Assembly (NCBI GenBank): GCA_016342355.1
Contig: JAEINP010000024.1
Span: 1-64,000 of the forward strand
DNA: 64,000 bases
Origin: Desulfatibacillum sp.
Lineage (GTDB): Bacteria > Desulfobacterota > Desulfobacteria > Desulfobacterales > Desulfatibacillaceae
Reading direction: 5' to 3'
Below the pieces are notes generated by a model. The model ran no database searches, was not told where the DNA came from, and saw nothing but the letters and a program-made list of their open reading frames with translations. Within the stretch, counting starts at the first letter, position 1, and each line of letters opens with the position of its first letter. The translations under genes and the position numbers were made by a program. Below are positions 24,389 to 33,892 of the stretch, one piece after another.

Positions 24389-26422
24389 TTAGGCCTTATC
24401 GAAATGGGAGAACTTCATGGTGAATGTGCCCCGTCCCTGGGTGGCGGACCGGAGGTCCGTGGAATAGCCGAACATCTTGGACAAGGGAGCTACGGCCTTG
24501 ATGATTCCCACGCCGATTGACGACTCTATGGCCTCGATTTTGCCGCCCCGGGAGTTGATGTCCCCAATCACCTCGCCGGTATTGGCTTCCGGGGCGATGA
24601 TTTCCAGGTCCAGGATGGGTTCCAGGAGCGAACATTCCCCGGCCAAAAGGGCTTCGTTAACGGCCATGGAAGCTGCCACCCGAAAGGCCAGTTCTGTTCC
24701 CGCCCCTTCCCGATATTCACCGCCCACCAGGGTGGCGCCCACGTCCAAAACCGGATAACCCATGACCACGCCGCTCCCAAAGGCTTCCATAACGCCTTTT
24801 TCCACCAATGGGATGAGATGCTCCGGGATGGCCGAAACTGAAGGGGCCACGCGAAAGGTGTTGCCCGCGCCTCTGGACAAAGGCTCCAGGCGGATGTCCA
24901 CCCGGGCGAAATGGTTTGCCCCCGCCACTTCCCGGTCAAAAATCCCGATACCCGTGGCCTTTTTGCCAATGGTTTCCCGATAGACCACCTGGGGCTTGCC
25001 CACGTTGACCTGGGTATTGAATTCCCGCTGCATGCGGCTGACCAGGATTTCCAGGTGCAGCTCGCCCATACCTGAGATAATGGTCTGGCCGGTTTCCTCG
25101 TCTTCCCTGACTTTGAAGGTAGGGTCTTCGGCCATGAGCTTTTCCAGGACTGAGGCCAGCTTATCCTGATCGCTGTGGGTCTTAGGCTCCACGGCAATGG
25201 ATATAACCGGCTCGTAGGTCTCTATCCGCTCCAGCATCACGGGTTTTTCCATAGTGCACAGGGTGTCGCCTGTGGAGGAATCCTTCATTCCGACTATGCC
25301 GACAATGTTTCCCGCCCCTGCCTGTTCTATGCGTTCCCGCTTGTTGGCGTGAATGGCCAGAATGCGGGTGGGTTTTTCTTTGCGGCCCAAAGTGGGGTTG
25401 TACACGTCCTGCCCGGCAATCAGCTTGCCGCTGTAAATGCGGGCGAAGCAGAGTTTTCTTCCCTCGGGCATGGATACCTTAAAGATAAGCGCGGCCAGGG
25501 GGTCCTTTTCCGAAGTCCCGCAAATGATTTCCTCTTTGGTTTCAGGATGAACCCCTTTGGCCGGAGGAACTTCTTTGGGACTGGGCAGATAGGCCACAAT
25601 GGCGTCCAGCAAGGGCTGGACTCCCAGGTTCCGCAGTGCAGAGCCGCACAGAACCGGCACCGCGCCGGACTCGATGGTCGCCTTTCTGATGGCCTGGATC
25701 AGCATATCCCGGGGAACCTCCCCTCCTTCCAGGTATATTTCCATGAGTTCATCGTCGAACTCGGCCACGTCTTCCACGAGCTTTTCCAGGTATTCCCGGG
25801 CCTCGTCAGCCAAGTCGTCGCTGATAGGCCCACGCTGAAAGCTGGAGCCCTGGCTATTGTCGTCCCAGGTGATCTGCTCCATGTCCAGTAGGTCTATAAC
25901 TCCCTTGAACGTGTCTTCTGCGCCCACGGGAATCTGGAGCAAAATGGGTTTTGCGCCCAGGTTTTCCTTCAGTTCCTTTACCGTGCCGAAAAAATCAGCC
26001 CCGATACGGTCCATTTTATTGACAAAGGCTATCTTGGGAACATGGTATTTGTCCGCCTGACGCCAAACGGTTTCGGACTGGGGTTGGACCCCGCCCACGG
26101 CGCAAAACACGCCAATGGCCCCGTCCAGCACCCGGAGGGAACGTTCCACCTCGATGGTAAAATCCACATGTCCAGGAGTATCGATCACATGAATTTCATG
26201 GTCTTTCCAGTGGCAGGTGGTGACCGCCGAGGTAATGGTGATGCCCCGTTCCTGTTCATCGGTCATCCAGTCCATGACAGCCTCGCCGTCGTGGACCTCC
26301 CCGAGCTTGTGGGAGCGTCCCGTGTAGAACAGGATGCGTTCCGTCACGGTGGTTTTTCCAGCGTCAATATGGGCGATAATGCCGATATTGCGCATTTTGC
26401 TTATGGCTATTTTATTACTCAT
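24389..26422 (-). CDS. Elongation factor G (probable second paralogue)
   Basis: The product is 677 aa, full length for EF-G. The GTPase domain shows AHIDAGKTT (P-loop), DEQERGITI (switch I/G2), DTPGHVDFT (G3) and NKMDR (G4). Domains II-V follow, ending in the EF-G C-terminal region [19 protein letters not shown] drives translocation and, with RRF, ribosome recycling. It is not in an rpsL-rpsG-tuf cluster but after a GerMN-domain gene, whose stop it overlaps by four bases. That suggests it is an extra EF-G (EF-G2 type) and not the main str-operon copy. I see no substitution that would disable GTP hydrolysis. Confidence 0.93.
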   Translation of the reverse strand: MSNKIAISKMRNIGIIAHIDAGKTTVTERILFYTGRSHKLGEVHDGEAVMDWMTDEQERGITITSAVTTCHWKDHEIHVIDTPGHVDFTIEVERSLRVLDGAIGVFCAVGGVQPQSETVWRQADKYHVPKIAFVNKMDRIGADFFGTVKELKENLGAKPILLQIPVGAEDTFKGVIDLLDMEQITWDDNSQGSSFQRGPISDDLADEAREYLEKLVEDVAEFDDELMEIYLEGGEVPRDMLIQAIRKATIESGAVPVLCGSALRNLGVQPLLDAIVAYLPSPKEVPPAKGVHPETKEEIICGTSEKDPLAALIFKVSMPEGRKLCFARIYSGKLIAGQDVYNPTLGRKEKPTRILAIHANKRERIEQAGAGNIVGIVGMKDSSTGDTLCTMEKPVMLERIETYEPVISIAVEPKTHSDQDKLASVLEKLMAEDPTFKVREDEETGQTIISGMGELHLEILVSRMQREFNTQVNVGKPQVVYRETIGKKATGIGIFDREVAGANHFARVDIRLEPLSRGAGNTFRVAPSVSAIPEHLIPLVEKGVMEAFGSGVVMGYPVLDVGATLVGGEYREGAGTELAFRVAASMAVNEALLAGECSLLEPILDLEIIAPEANTGEVIGDINSRGGKIEAIESSIGVGIIKAVAPLSKMFGYSTDLRSATQGRGTFTMKFSHFDKA

Positions 26423-26976
26423 CGTATGATCGTCATGTCCGCGCCAAATGGATAGGTCAAATCCACATGGCCGCCAAGGGTTTCAGCTTCATTTCCGTTT
26501 ATCAGGATCTTTACGGAGGAAATATCCTGAACATTCAGGCACAGGGTGTTGACCAGGGCGAAAACGGTCATGTATTCCGCCTCGGCGCTACCGGGCAGTC
26601 CCCGGAATATTTCCTGAGAAAAATCAACATAGCACAGCCCGTCCCTAACATAAACGGCCAAAAGCCGCGAATCTTTTGGGATGCACCGTATCCCGGAACC
26701 CCGTGGGCCGTCCAGGAGTTCCTCAATCAGGGTTTTGGCAAAAAGGGCCGGAGTCAGGCGGTTTTCCACCACCCTTTCTTCCGCCGAAAGAAAATACCCT
26801 TTGGGATTGATGAAATACAGGTGGGCGACGGTATTTTCCCCTTCCAAAATTCTATCCTCCGGAAAGGTTGATCCCTGGTTTTCCGGGCCAGCAAGGGGCT
26901 TTCCCGGGAAAGAAACCGCACCCAGGGCCAGCATAATTCCCAGGGCCGCTACCGTCTTTATCCACCGCAGTTGCAT
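26419..26976 (-). CDS. Secreted GerMN-domain protein
   Basis: The product is 185 aa. A signal peptide (residues 1-29, hydrophobic [14 protein letters not shown]) is followed by a GerMN domain: [13 protein letters not shown], then [28 protein letters not shown] and [11 protein letters not shown]. No lipobox cysteine is present. GerMN proteins bind peptidoglycan-associated partners in spore formers and appear as envelope proteins in Gram-negatives; the role here is unknown. It is first in a two-gene unit with EF-G and is preceded by a TTGACT-like promoter flanked by a perfect inverted repeat. Confidence 0.82.
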   Translation of the reverse strand: MQLRWIKTVAALGIMLALGAVSFPGKPLAGPENQGSTFPEDRILEGENTVAHLYFINPKGYFLSAEERVVENRLTPALFAKTLIEELLDGPRGSGIRCIPKDSRLLAVYVRDGLCYVDFSQEIFRGLPGSAEAEYMTVFALVNTLCLNVQDISSVKILINGNEAETLGGHVDLTYPFGADMTIIR

Positions 26977-27059
26977 GGGATTTCCCTATTAATTCAGGTC
27001 AGTCATTCCAGGCGGCATCCGTCCGGACCCTTGCCCGAATGGTTTGTGATTTCTATGTT

Positions 27060-27088
27060 ACCTGCCCCGCAAAGTCAAGGGGGCAGGT
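27060..27088 (-). promoter_or_regulatory. Perfect inverted repeat spanning a -35 element
   Basis: ACCTGCCCC and GGGGCAGGT form perfect 9-bp arms, 11 bases apart. On the minus strand TTGACT lies in the loop and TAGAAA follows 17 bp later, so the repeat straddles the likely promoter of the GerMN/EF-G unit. It may be an operator or, on either strand, a terminator-like hairpin without a T tract. Confidence 0.5.
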
Positions 27089-27284
27089 GAACAGACCTGG
27101 TAACAGCCAACAAAACCTGAGCAATGCCTGTCCGACCCATATTTGGGGTTTTATGTGTAAAAGATAATACTCCAATTCCCGGGAACAAGGCGGGCTTGAT
27201 ATTAAAGTTTCATGCAGGGATATCATTTGATCCCAGCTTGTTAAGGATTATGTCACGGTGTTTGAATTTTTGGCGCGGGCTGGA

Positions 27285-27327
27285 CTGATACCAAATTGCG
27301 TTCACAAAAGTAGATACGAATTAGGGG
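27285..27327 (-). repeat. Second dispersed repeat (43 bp), copy 2
   Basis: Inverted copy of the 74-116 block, with about three mismatches; reads CCCCTAATTC to TTGGTATCAG on the minus strand. It lies 30 bases before the ATPase gene scar. Confidence 0.7.
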
Positions 27328-27356
27328 AAAGCCTTTATGAAAATGACAGGCTAACC

Positions 27357-27471
27357 ATGGTTTTTGCAGGTCCGGAGATTGGTTTCCGAACAACCGGAGA
27401 TGACAGGCGCTTGGGGAGCCGCCATCTATGGGGCCTCCAAAGCGGAAGCCCACTTGACCGCTTCCAGATAG
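27357..27471 (+). pseudogene. Deletion scar of a BcrAD/BadFG-type ATPase gene
   Basis: The plus strand starts with a near-copy of the ATPase gene start (ATG then codons for VFAGPEIG; compare MVFAGLDIG of the gene at 15665-16471). It then jumps, out of frame, to the C-terminal coding sequence: SEQPEMTGAWGAAIYGASKA and EAHLTAS, ending TAG at 27471. This matches the C terminus of the intact gene (PEQPEMTGALGAALYGASKA) almost residue for residue. About 220 internal codons are missing. The last 46 bases overlap, on the other strand, the 3' end of the EAL-HDOD gene. Confidence 0.85.
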
Positions 27472-28640
27472 CTGGCAGGGACGTATTGTTCAGGAACCTG
27501 GAGTTCCCGAGCCAACTTGTGCACCATATCCCACTGCCCCCTTTCGTAATTGCAAACCAGGTCAAGGAATACAGCCACGCCGCCTGTCCCCTTGATTAAG
27601 GCATCTGTAATTCTGGTATCCAGGGGGAGTTTTTGCAGGCAGTTTTCCATGGTGTCATCCAGTAAGGCGTCTATGTACGAAAACAGCCCTAATGTGAACA
27701 AATCGGCGCCCAATTTATTATTGCCGGAGGAGTACTGCCCCAGGAGGTCGCAGAATCTGGCGCGTATGGCTGAGGCGCGCACCAGTTCCTCGGGTTTGTC
27801 CGAACCCAGCTGGTTCATGATTAACAGAGATGCAAACCGCCTGATGGCGTCCAGGCCCAAAAGGCTGCACGCATGGCCGATGGAAGAAATCTTCTGCATC
27901 GTGGCAAAATAGGCGGAATTGATATAACGCAGCAATTTGTACGAGATCCCGGCGTCCCTTGATATGAGCAACTCCAATTCATTTAGGGACAAATTGGGAT
28001 TGCTCATCTTTGCCATGATGGCGAGCAAATTGATTTTCAGGGGAGGGATGCCCATGGATTGCATGATGGCTGGTTTGGAAAAAAAATACCCCTGAAAGTA
28101 TTCAAAACCCATTTCAAGGTATTTTTTAAACTCCTCGTGAGTTTCCACCTTTTCAGCCAAAAGGCGGACAGGATAACAAGATACCTTGGCCATCATCCTT
28201 TCCAATTCCGCCCCGGACATGGCGCGGACATCAAACTTGACGATGTTCGCAATTTCCAGCAACGGATACCATTCCGGCGTCAGAACAAAATCATCCAGGG
28301 CGAATCGCACCCCTTTGTGGGCCATGTCTCTGCATGCGTCAACCAGTTCAGGTGTCGGATTGACGTGTTCAAGGATTTCCACAACCAACCGTGTGTGAGG
28401 CAGGTGAAGGGGAACTTTTTGCACAAGCATGTTTTCGGGGAAATTGACAAAGGCCCTGGAGTTTCCCGCCAGGTTTTCCAGGCCTACTGTGAGGAAGCTG
28501 TCCGATAACAACCGGTTGGTGGCTGTTTCTTGATCCATGTCAGGAAAAAAATTTTCCATGCTGGTGCGAAACAGAAGTTCGTACCCGAACACTCTTTGTT
28601 TCCTGTCCAGAATGGGTTGCCTGGCCACGTATGCTTTCAT
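27426..28640 (-). CDS. EAL-HDOD signalling protein (YuxH type)
   Basis: The product is 404 aa. Residues 1-195 are an EAL-like domain opening YVARQPILDRKQRVFGYELL, with RFALDDFVL and LLAEKVETHEEF as later blocks. The catalytic EAL glutamates are replaced, so c-di-GMP hydrolysis is unlikely. Residues 200-395 are an HDOD domain (ISRDAGISYKLLRYINSAYF). Such proteins transmit signals in motility and stress control. The last 15 codons are read antisense through the ATPase scar (EAVKWASALEAP is complementary to its 3' end), so the C terminus may have been extended by that sequence. The CheD-HDOD gene lies immediately upstream. Confidence 0.9.
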   Translation of the reverse strand: MKAYVARQPILDRKQRVFGYELLFRTSMENFFPDMDQETATNRLLSDSFLTVGLENLAGNSRAFVNFPENMLVQKVPLHLPHTRLVVEILEHVNPTPELVDACRDMAHKGVRFALDDFVLTPEWYPLLEIANIVKFDVRAMSGAELERMMAKVSCYPVRLLAEKVETHEEFKKYLEMGFEYFQGYFFSKPAIMQSMGIPPLKINLLAIMAKMSNPNLSLNELELLISRDAGISYKLLRYINSAYFATMQKISSIGHACSLLGLDAIRRFASLLIMNQLGSDKPEELVRASAIRARFCDLLGQYSSGNNKLGADLFTLGLFSYIDALLDDTMENCLQKLPLDTRITDALIKGTGGVAVFLDLVCNYERGQWDMVHKLARELQVPEQYVPASYLEAVKWASALEAP

Positions 28641-28682
28641 GCGAAAATCCCTTTTTACCCGGGTTCCAACGAAGAAAAAATC

Positions 28683-30050
28683 TTATCTTTCAGCCATTAG
28701 GGCGCCCGGCCCCAATGACAGATTAGCAGGGACAAGTTCGGCCATTTTCGGAATCATGTGGGGTCCCAGCCCCAGAGTCTTCATGGCAGGCCCCAACTCT
28801 TTGGTGCACATATTTTCCAACTCCAGGCCTGTGTTGAAACGGGACATTAACACTTCAGCCACACAAACCAGGCTGGCCATTACTTTTCCCTTTTTTGCTT
28901 CCATGGGGTTATGGTGATAACAAATGGCGGCCTGTAGCACGTTTGGTAGTTCCCAGGCTTCGGCAAGGCGCCTGCCCGCTTCCGTATGCGTTATCCCGAG
29001 CAAGTCCTGTTCCGCTTCGATAAGGGTTTTATCCTCAACCTGAGTGCGGCGATAAAAAAGCGGAAAAGCCTGGCAAACATACTGATCCAGGGCAGCCCTT
29101 CCAATATCGTGCAACAAGCCAGCCGTGTAAGCCACTTCCGGGGGCGCCACTTTGAGTTTTTTTGCAAGACTCTCACACAAGCGGGCCATGCCCACCGCAT
29201 GGTGGAACAAGCCGCCTTTGCAAAGGGAGTAGCCGTCACGATTGTGGGTGGAATAGAAGATTTCCACATAAGCGGAAACCGCTATCTGGAGCAGGGTTTT
29301 GTCTCCCAACACCAGGATGGCCTCGTCAATGGACCGTACTTTTCGCCCCAGACCGATAAACGCGGAATTGCACAGATTCAAAACCTTGGCGGCAATAACC
29401 TGGTCCTGCCGGATTTCCCGGGCAAGATCCTTCAGGTCGGACTGTTCATCCTGAATCATACGCGTTATTTTTAAAGCAATTTGGGGAATAGGGCGAACAT
29501 GACTGATTAACCCGCTCAATTCCTGGTCAGTTGGTTTTTCCAGTTTCGTCTCGGAAAAGGGCACCAGATCCTCAGGCGGGATGATTTCCGGTTCCATTGT
29601 GCTTAAATCCAGACGCAAATTGCAGGTAAAATACCCGCCTGTTTCAGAGCGGATTATGGGGATTCCTTCGAGGCTTAGGATTTGAAAGACCTTGTCTGCC
29701 GTGCGGCCGCCCACATCCAGTTCAAGATCAAGATTGGAAAGAGGGCTGACCAGGGCGCCACCGGCGACACAGGCTTCCATGCGTTTTCGGGAGGCGCCGT
29801 GCGCTTCAAGATCTGCAATAAACAAGGGAAGACCAGTACTGGCATAGCGCTCCTTGGGCCAAGCTTCCGAGTTCCCTGTAGGTTCGGCCAGAAGCAGGTG
29901 GCATATCCCTCCAATGCCTGCTTCCGCATCCCTAATTGCAACCCCAACACAAGTCCCCAAAACCGCTTGTAAAGCGGCTTTTCGCTTACCGCTGACTGTG
30001 TAGCATCCGGAATCCACGTACTCCGTGTTCAGAAACATATATTTACTCAT
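28683..30050 (-). CDS. CheD-HDOD fusion protein
   Basis: The product is 455 aa. Residues 1-160 are a CheD chemoreceptor deamidase domain: LGTCVGVAI with Cys34, GGICHLLL with His51, and a later GGALVSPLSNLDLELDVGGR block. Residues 185-450 are an HDOD domain (PQIALKITRMIQDEQSDLK, then LCNSAFIGLG and TAGLLHDIGRAAL). CheD deamidates receptor glutamines and binds CheC; HDOD domains occur in signalling proteins, usually as adaptors. Their fusion is unusual. The EAL-HDOD gene follows by 42 bases. No che genes are in the window. Confidence 0.88.
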   Translation of the reverse strand: MSKYMFLNTEYVDSGCYTVSGKRKAALQAVLGTCVGVAIRDAEAGIGGICHLLLAEPTGNSEAWPKERYASTGLPLFIADLEAHGASRKRMEACVAGGALVSPLSNLDLELDVGGRTADKVFQILSLEGIPIIRSETGGYFTCNLRLDLSTMEPEIIPPEDLVPFSETKLEKPTDQELSGLISHVRPIPQIALKITRMIQDEQSDLKDLAREIRQDQVIAAKVLNLCNSAFIGLGRKVRSIDEAILVLGDKTLLQIAVSAYVEIFYSTHNRDGYSLCKGGLFHHAVGMARLCESLAKKLKVAPPEVAYTAGLLHDIGRAALDQYVCQAFPLFYRRTQVEDKTLIEAEQDLLGITHTEAGRRLAEAWELPNVLQAAICYHHNPMEAKKGKVMASLVCVAEVLMSRFNTGLELENMCTKELGPAMKTLGLGPHMIPKMAELVPANLSLGPGALMAER

Positions 30051-30310
30051 TGTCCTTAGCCCTCACATTTTTTTAAGAGAGAATTCGGGTAATCCTAATC
30101 TCCTTGATATTTGGACAACATGCATTGATGCAAAAAACAGTCCATGTTGGCTGAAAATTTTTGAACCGGGGAATATAGTTTTCGACCCGGCGACAGAAAG
30201 GCATTCCTTGCTGTTAATGGGCTTATGAGAAAGATGAAACAAGCATTCGACGGGCTGATTTGTTCTGTATGAAGGGAGTTTCCGATAGCGAGACAGGAGA
30301 ATTGTCAAAA

Positions 30311-32437
30311 TTATGTCGAGGAAGCAATCTTTTTCCAATTGAACAACCAGGAAAGAATTTTCAGGCCAAGGACACATGCCAACACCCCCTGGATGCCGAG
30401 CCTTGGCAACATAACAAGACCCATGACCAGAGTGCCGCAGGAAGCGCCTGCCAGATCCGCCCAATAAAGATTGCCGGTAGTCTCTGTGCTCGAACCGGGG
30501 TAAAGCCGGGAGGCCGCCGCAAACTGCGCCCCTACAAACCATCCTGCAGCAATGATCAGGCAGGGAAGAACCCCGTACCCGAGAAGATACAACTGCCAGG
30601 AGCCGGAAGCATGGACACAGGCAGGACCACAGGCCAGGGCCAGCAAAGCCACCACCACCAACCCGGTTTCCCCTGCCTGGTATTGATTTATGGCTCGGGA
30701 TTTTCCTGATAGGAGTAGATATCCACCCCCGGCTGCGCCCACCAGGAAAAGGGTTATAAAGAGGCAAAGAATGGTGTACGCATAGCCATAAACCACCTGG
30801 AACAGCAGAACCAGGGCGAGTTCGATGCCCATACCCGCAAAACCCGATGTCAAAATAGTAAACCGTACACGGCTCCCAAACCCTGCCACAGCGGAAAGCC
30901 CAAGGACCACCGCCAACACCCCCCAAAACAGCCATTGGGAACTCTTGGACTTGGTCATCCACAAATCCAGCATATGGCCAAAGGCCCATGGGCTAAGATC
31001 CTGATTAACCTTGGCCTTTTCACCCTCCAGGAGCCCTGCCAGATTTTCCATTCGAAAGGGGTCTGTCATGGTCGCCAGGTCAAATCCTACAAGCTGACGC
31101 GTGGATATATTACGGTCCGCCAACTGTGCGGCGATATCCAGGAGGGGAAGGGAATCCGAGGCCAGGAAAAAATGGGTAGGACCAGGGAATACGGTCACAT
31201 GGGGAAAGACCGCGCTCACCGCTTGAAACACCGTCCGGTTCAGTGCCAGGCCTCCCTCTTCCAGATAGTTGTCAGCCCCTGCCAGGGTAAAAAAAAGGAC
31301 GCCGCCGGGTTGCAGGGCGTTTTTGGCTTCGGAAAAAAACTCCCGGGTATAGAAACGGTTAATTTGGGCGTTTTCCGGGTCGGGCAGGTCAATGATAATC
31401 ACATTGTACTCCTGCCTGGCCTGCTTGATGAACAACCGGCCATCCCCGATGTGGGGGATGACTTCCGGATGTTTCAGGCTGGAAAAAAGCCGGGAGTCCA
31501 GGTCAAGTATGGCTTTGTCCAATTCCACATAGTCGACCAGGGTTGGGGCGTGTTTGATAATTTCTTCAATGGAGCCAAATACCCCGCCTGCAACCAGCAA
31601 AACCCGGGCGCCAGGTTTGACCTGACACATGGCCGGGTGCACAAGAGCTTCCACCCCCGCCTGGTCCGACGAAAAAAGAAGGATTCCGTCCTGCCATACA
31701 TTGTATTGGGAACCGGTTTGGGTGATGGCAAGCTGACAAAAGGGGCTGTTTTTCCACACGATGATTTCCTGGCCGGGCAAACGCCATGTCCGGGAAATCG
31801 GAGATAAAACAAAGGAAAACCCAATGATGAGGGCAATGCACACACTGCAAAGCATGGAAAAGGCAGGGTAGGTTTTTCGTCCCATAACCCGGGCCGCAAT
31901 TGCATGAAGGAGCCCGAAAAAGGCCAATGTCTGCCAATGGGAGAAAAAATGAACAAAAACCAGGGAAAAAACCAAGCCCCCGGCGATGTCGCCCACAGTG
32001 TCTACAACATACACCCTGGCTGTGCCGCCCTGGTTTTCTTCCAGTTTCCCTGCCAGGGGGATCATGGCTCCGCTTACCAGCACGTAGGGAATGATGATCA
32101 GAGTCCCATACACCGTAGAGGCGGAAAGGCCCAGCATTTGCCCCCGAACCCATAGCAAGGGAAGCGCCCGGATAGCAATCATTTGACATAAAGGCAAAAG
32201 CGCCAGGACAAGATGCCCGGCAAAAATCCATTTTAAAGGATTTTGGGTTCCCTTAGCCAAGCCAGACATGACCTTGCTCCCCAGGCCTCCGGCCAAAAGC
32301 CAGATTCCCAGGGCCACGCCCACCACCAATTCGTTACCCCCGAAGGTAGACATGAATTCGCGTATCACTACAAGCTGGGTGGCGACAGAGGAACTGCCCA
32401 CAGTCAGCAGACATATGTGAAATCGGGTGAGTCTCAT
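30311..32437 (-). CDS. Membrane protein with central spermidine-synthase-like domain
   Basis: The product is 708 aa. About seven hydrophobic helices (residues 1-215) precede a Rossmann-type spermidine-synthase/methyltransferase-like domain: ARVLLVAGGVFGSIEEII, VDYVELDKAILDL, IIIDLPDPENAQINRFYT. About six more helices (residues 510-700) complete it. The family (fused MFS/SpeE-like) is widespread, with no settled function; the SpeE-like part has the propylamine-transfer fold but lacks proven activity. It lies 145 bases downstream of the HPr-domain gene and may be read-through from it. Confidence 0.82.
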   Translation of the reverse strand: MRLTRFHICLLTVGSSSVATQLVVIREFMSTFGGNELVVGVALGIWLLAGGLGSKVMSGLAKGTQNPLKWIFAGHLVLALLPLCQMIAIRALPLLWVRGQMLGLSASTVYGTLIIIPYVLVSGAMIPLAGKLEENQGGTARVYVVDTVGDIAGGLVFSLVFVHFFSHWQTLAFFGLLHAIAARVMGRKTYPAFSMLCSVCIALIIGFSFVLSPISRTWRLPGQEIIVWKNSPFCQLAITQTGSQYNVWQDGILLFSSDQAGVEALVHPAMCQVKPGARVLLVAGGVFGSIEEIIKHAPTLVDYVELDKAILDLDSRLFSSLKHPEVIPHIGDGRLFIKQARQEYNVIIIDLPDPENAQINRFYTREFFSEAKNALQPGGVLFFTLAGADNYLEEGGLALNRTVFQAVSAVFPHVTVFPGPTHFFLASDSLPLLDIAAQLADRNISTRQLVGFDLATMTDPFRMENLAGLLEGEKAKVNQDLSPWAFGHMLDLWMTKSKSSQWLFWGVLAVVLGLSAVAGFGSRVRFTILTSGFAGMGIELALVLLFQVVYGYAYTILCLFITLFLVGAAGGGYLLLSGKSRAINQYQAGETGLVVVALLALACGPACVHASGSWQLYLLGYGVLPCLIIAAGWFVGAQFAAASRLYPGSSTETTGNLYWADLAGASCGTLVMGLVMLPRLGIQGVLACVLGLKILSWLFNWKKIASST

Positions 32438-32582
32438 AAAAGGTTACGCCCGTTTCTTGGAAGGGGAGCAGGGAGATAAACAGGCGCAGTTCCGGCGCAC
32501 ACCAAAGCGGGGTTCGGCAGGCCCGATGGTGTGGTCCAAAAGCACAATCAAACAGGAAAGGCAGACGCCTGCACCTGCCCGT

Positions 32583-33890
32583 TTATTTAAGATAGCTGAG
32601 TTCTTTGGGCAAATCCACCCCCTTGCCCATGGAGTCCTCGCCATAGTTGACGCTGGCAAGGATGGCCAGATCGTGCAAAGCCCGGACATCACCGGAAAAC
32701 ATCACTTCATCCACGTTTTCCTTTTTGATTTTGCCACCGGCCCATTGCATGTCCAGCACGCTGCTTGCGTCAAATTTATCCCCGTTGACGACCATCTCCA
32801 CTTGGCCGCCATAGTGTTGTACGACCTTTGCGACCATCAGGGATGGCCGGGAGTGGAATCCTAATTTTTGAGGCACACCCACTGTAATGGAATCCCGCAG
32901 CATGTTTTCGTTCAGGACTTCCTGGGCCAGATTCATACCCTGGGTCAGGAATTCACAGACAAAAAACAAACCATAATTTACAGTGACCTCCAGGAGTTCA
33001 TCGCCGTCCACCAATTCCAAAAGCCGGTCGCTCACCTGTTTGTAAACATTTTTAAAGCCCGCGTCCAAAAGGTGCCTTTCATAATAATGGAGCAAGCCGC
33101 CCGTGAGTTCCAAAAGGTGCAGGACAATGGAGAAATAACTGCGAAAACGCTTGAGTTTGCGATTGCCAAAGCGGTAACCTCCATGGATTACATAGGAGTC
33201 AAACTCGCTTTGCAGGTTGTGGACCACCATTTCGTATTTACGAATTTGGACCTCGTTGGCCTTGTCGGGAACCAACTCCTTTATTTGCTCTATGGTTAAG
33301 GGCTCGTAAAAGGTCAGGTGATCAAAGGTGTTGCCAATTTTTAGGAACTCGCTTGCCAGGCCGACAATGCTATCTTTTTTCTGCTGCTTTTCCGCATCGT
33401 CAATGTCGGATTCCAGAATTTCATCCGTTGACACCCGGGGAAAATCAGACGGGGTAAACATGTCGTCCGGAACAGGAATATTCAAACGCCGTGCCTCTTC
33501 CAGGATGGCCGGGGCCAGTCTTTGCAAGGCCTTGGTAAGGAGCGCCAGGGCCCTTTCCCCTTGTTCATCGAAGCCTTTGGGAGATTTCAGCTCATAAAAG
33601 GGCATGCGGTTGAATATATGCTTCTGGGAATAAGCAGCTCGGGAAAGATGCCTTACGGTTGCGCTTAATTCTCTGTAATAATACCAGTTTCTATTGTTTT
33701 TAGCGCCATGGAAATCCAGCAGGTCCTCCAGCAGTTGGGAGGAGGAAATCAAAACGGAATAGAGCCTTTTGGTAAAGGTATCCCTGCCCGGCTCCACCTG
33801 GATGACATATTTACAGCACTTGAGATAATCGGCTGAAAAAAGCGCAACTTTTTCCTGAAAGGTAAGCTCCTTGGGCATGGTGTCCGTCAT
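32583..33890 (-). CDS. Large protein with C-terminal HPr domain
   Basis: The product is 435 aa. The N-terminal 345 residues are mostly helical, with no family I recognise. The C-terminal 85 residues are HPr-like: VGVPQKLGFHSRPSLMVAKV contains the phospho-acceptor His, and DASSVLDM has the regulatory-serine position intact. It starts two bases after the SufB/D stop, so it is probably co-translated with the Fe-S assembly pair. The window also encodes PTS enzyme I and a small HPr at 53-55 kb; phosphorylation of this domain by them is possible. Function unknown; a sensor linking phosphotransfer to Fe-S assembly is an attractive guess only. Confidence 0.8.
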   Translation of the reverse strand: MTDTMPKELTFQEKVALFSADYLKCCKYVIQVEPGRDTFTKRLYSVLISSSQLLEDLLDFHGAKNNRNWYYYRELSATVRHLSRAAYSQKHIFNRMPFYELKSPKGFDEQGERALALLTKALQRLAPAILEEARRLNIPVPDDMFTPSDFPRVSTDEILESDIDDAEKQQKKDSIVGLASEFLKIGNTFDHLTFYEPLTIEQIKELVPDKANEVQIRKYEMVVHNLQSEFDSYVIHGGYRFGNRKLKRFRSYFSIVLHLLELTGGLLHYYERHLLDAGFKNVYKQVSDRLLELVDGDELLEVTVNYGLFFVCEFLTQGMNLAQEVLNENMLRDSITVGVPQKLGFHSRPSLMVAKVVQHYGGQVEMVVNGDKFDASSVLDMQWAGGKIKKENVDEVMFSGDVRALHDLAILASVNYGEDSMGKGVDLPKELSYLK

Positions 33891-33892
33891 GA

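Larger units (their letters stand above)
26977..27425. other. Intergenic interval with inverted repeat, dispersed repeat and gene scar
   Basis: No intact gene is seen in these 449 bases. It holds the inverted repeat at 27060-27088, the dispersed repeat at 27285-27327, and most of the BcrAD-type ATPase scar starting at 27357. The remainder has nothing recognisable. Confidence 0.6.
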
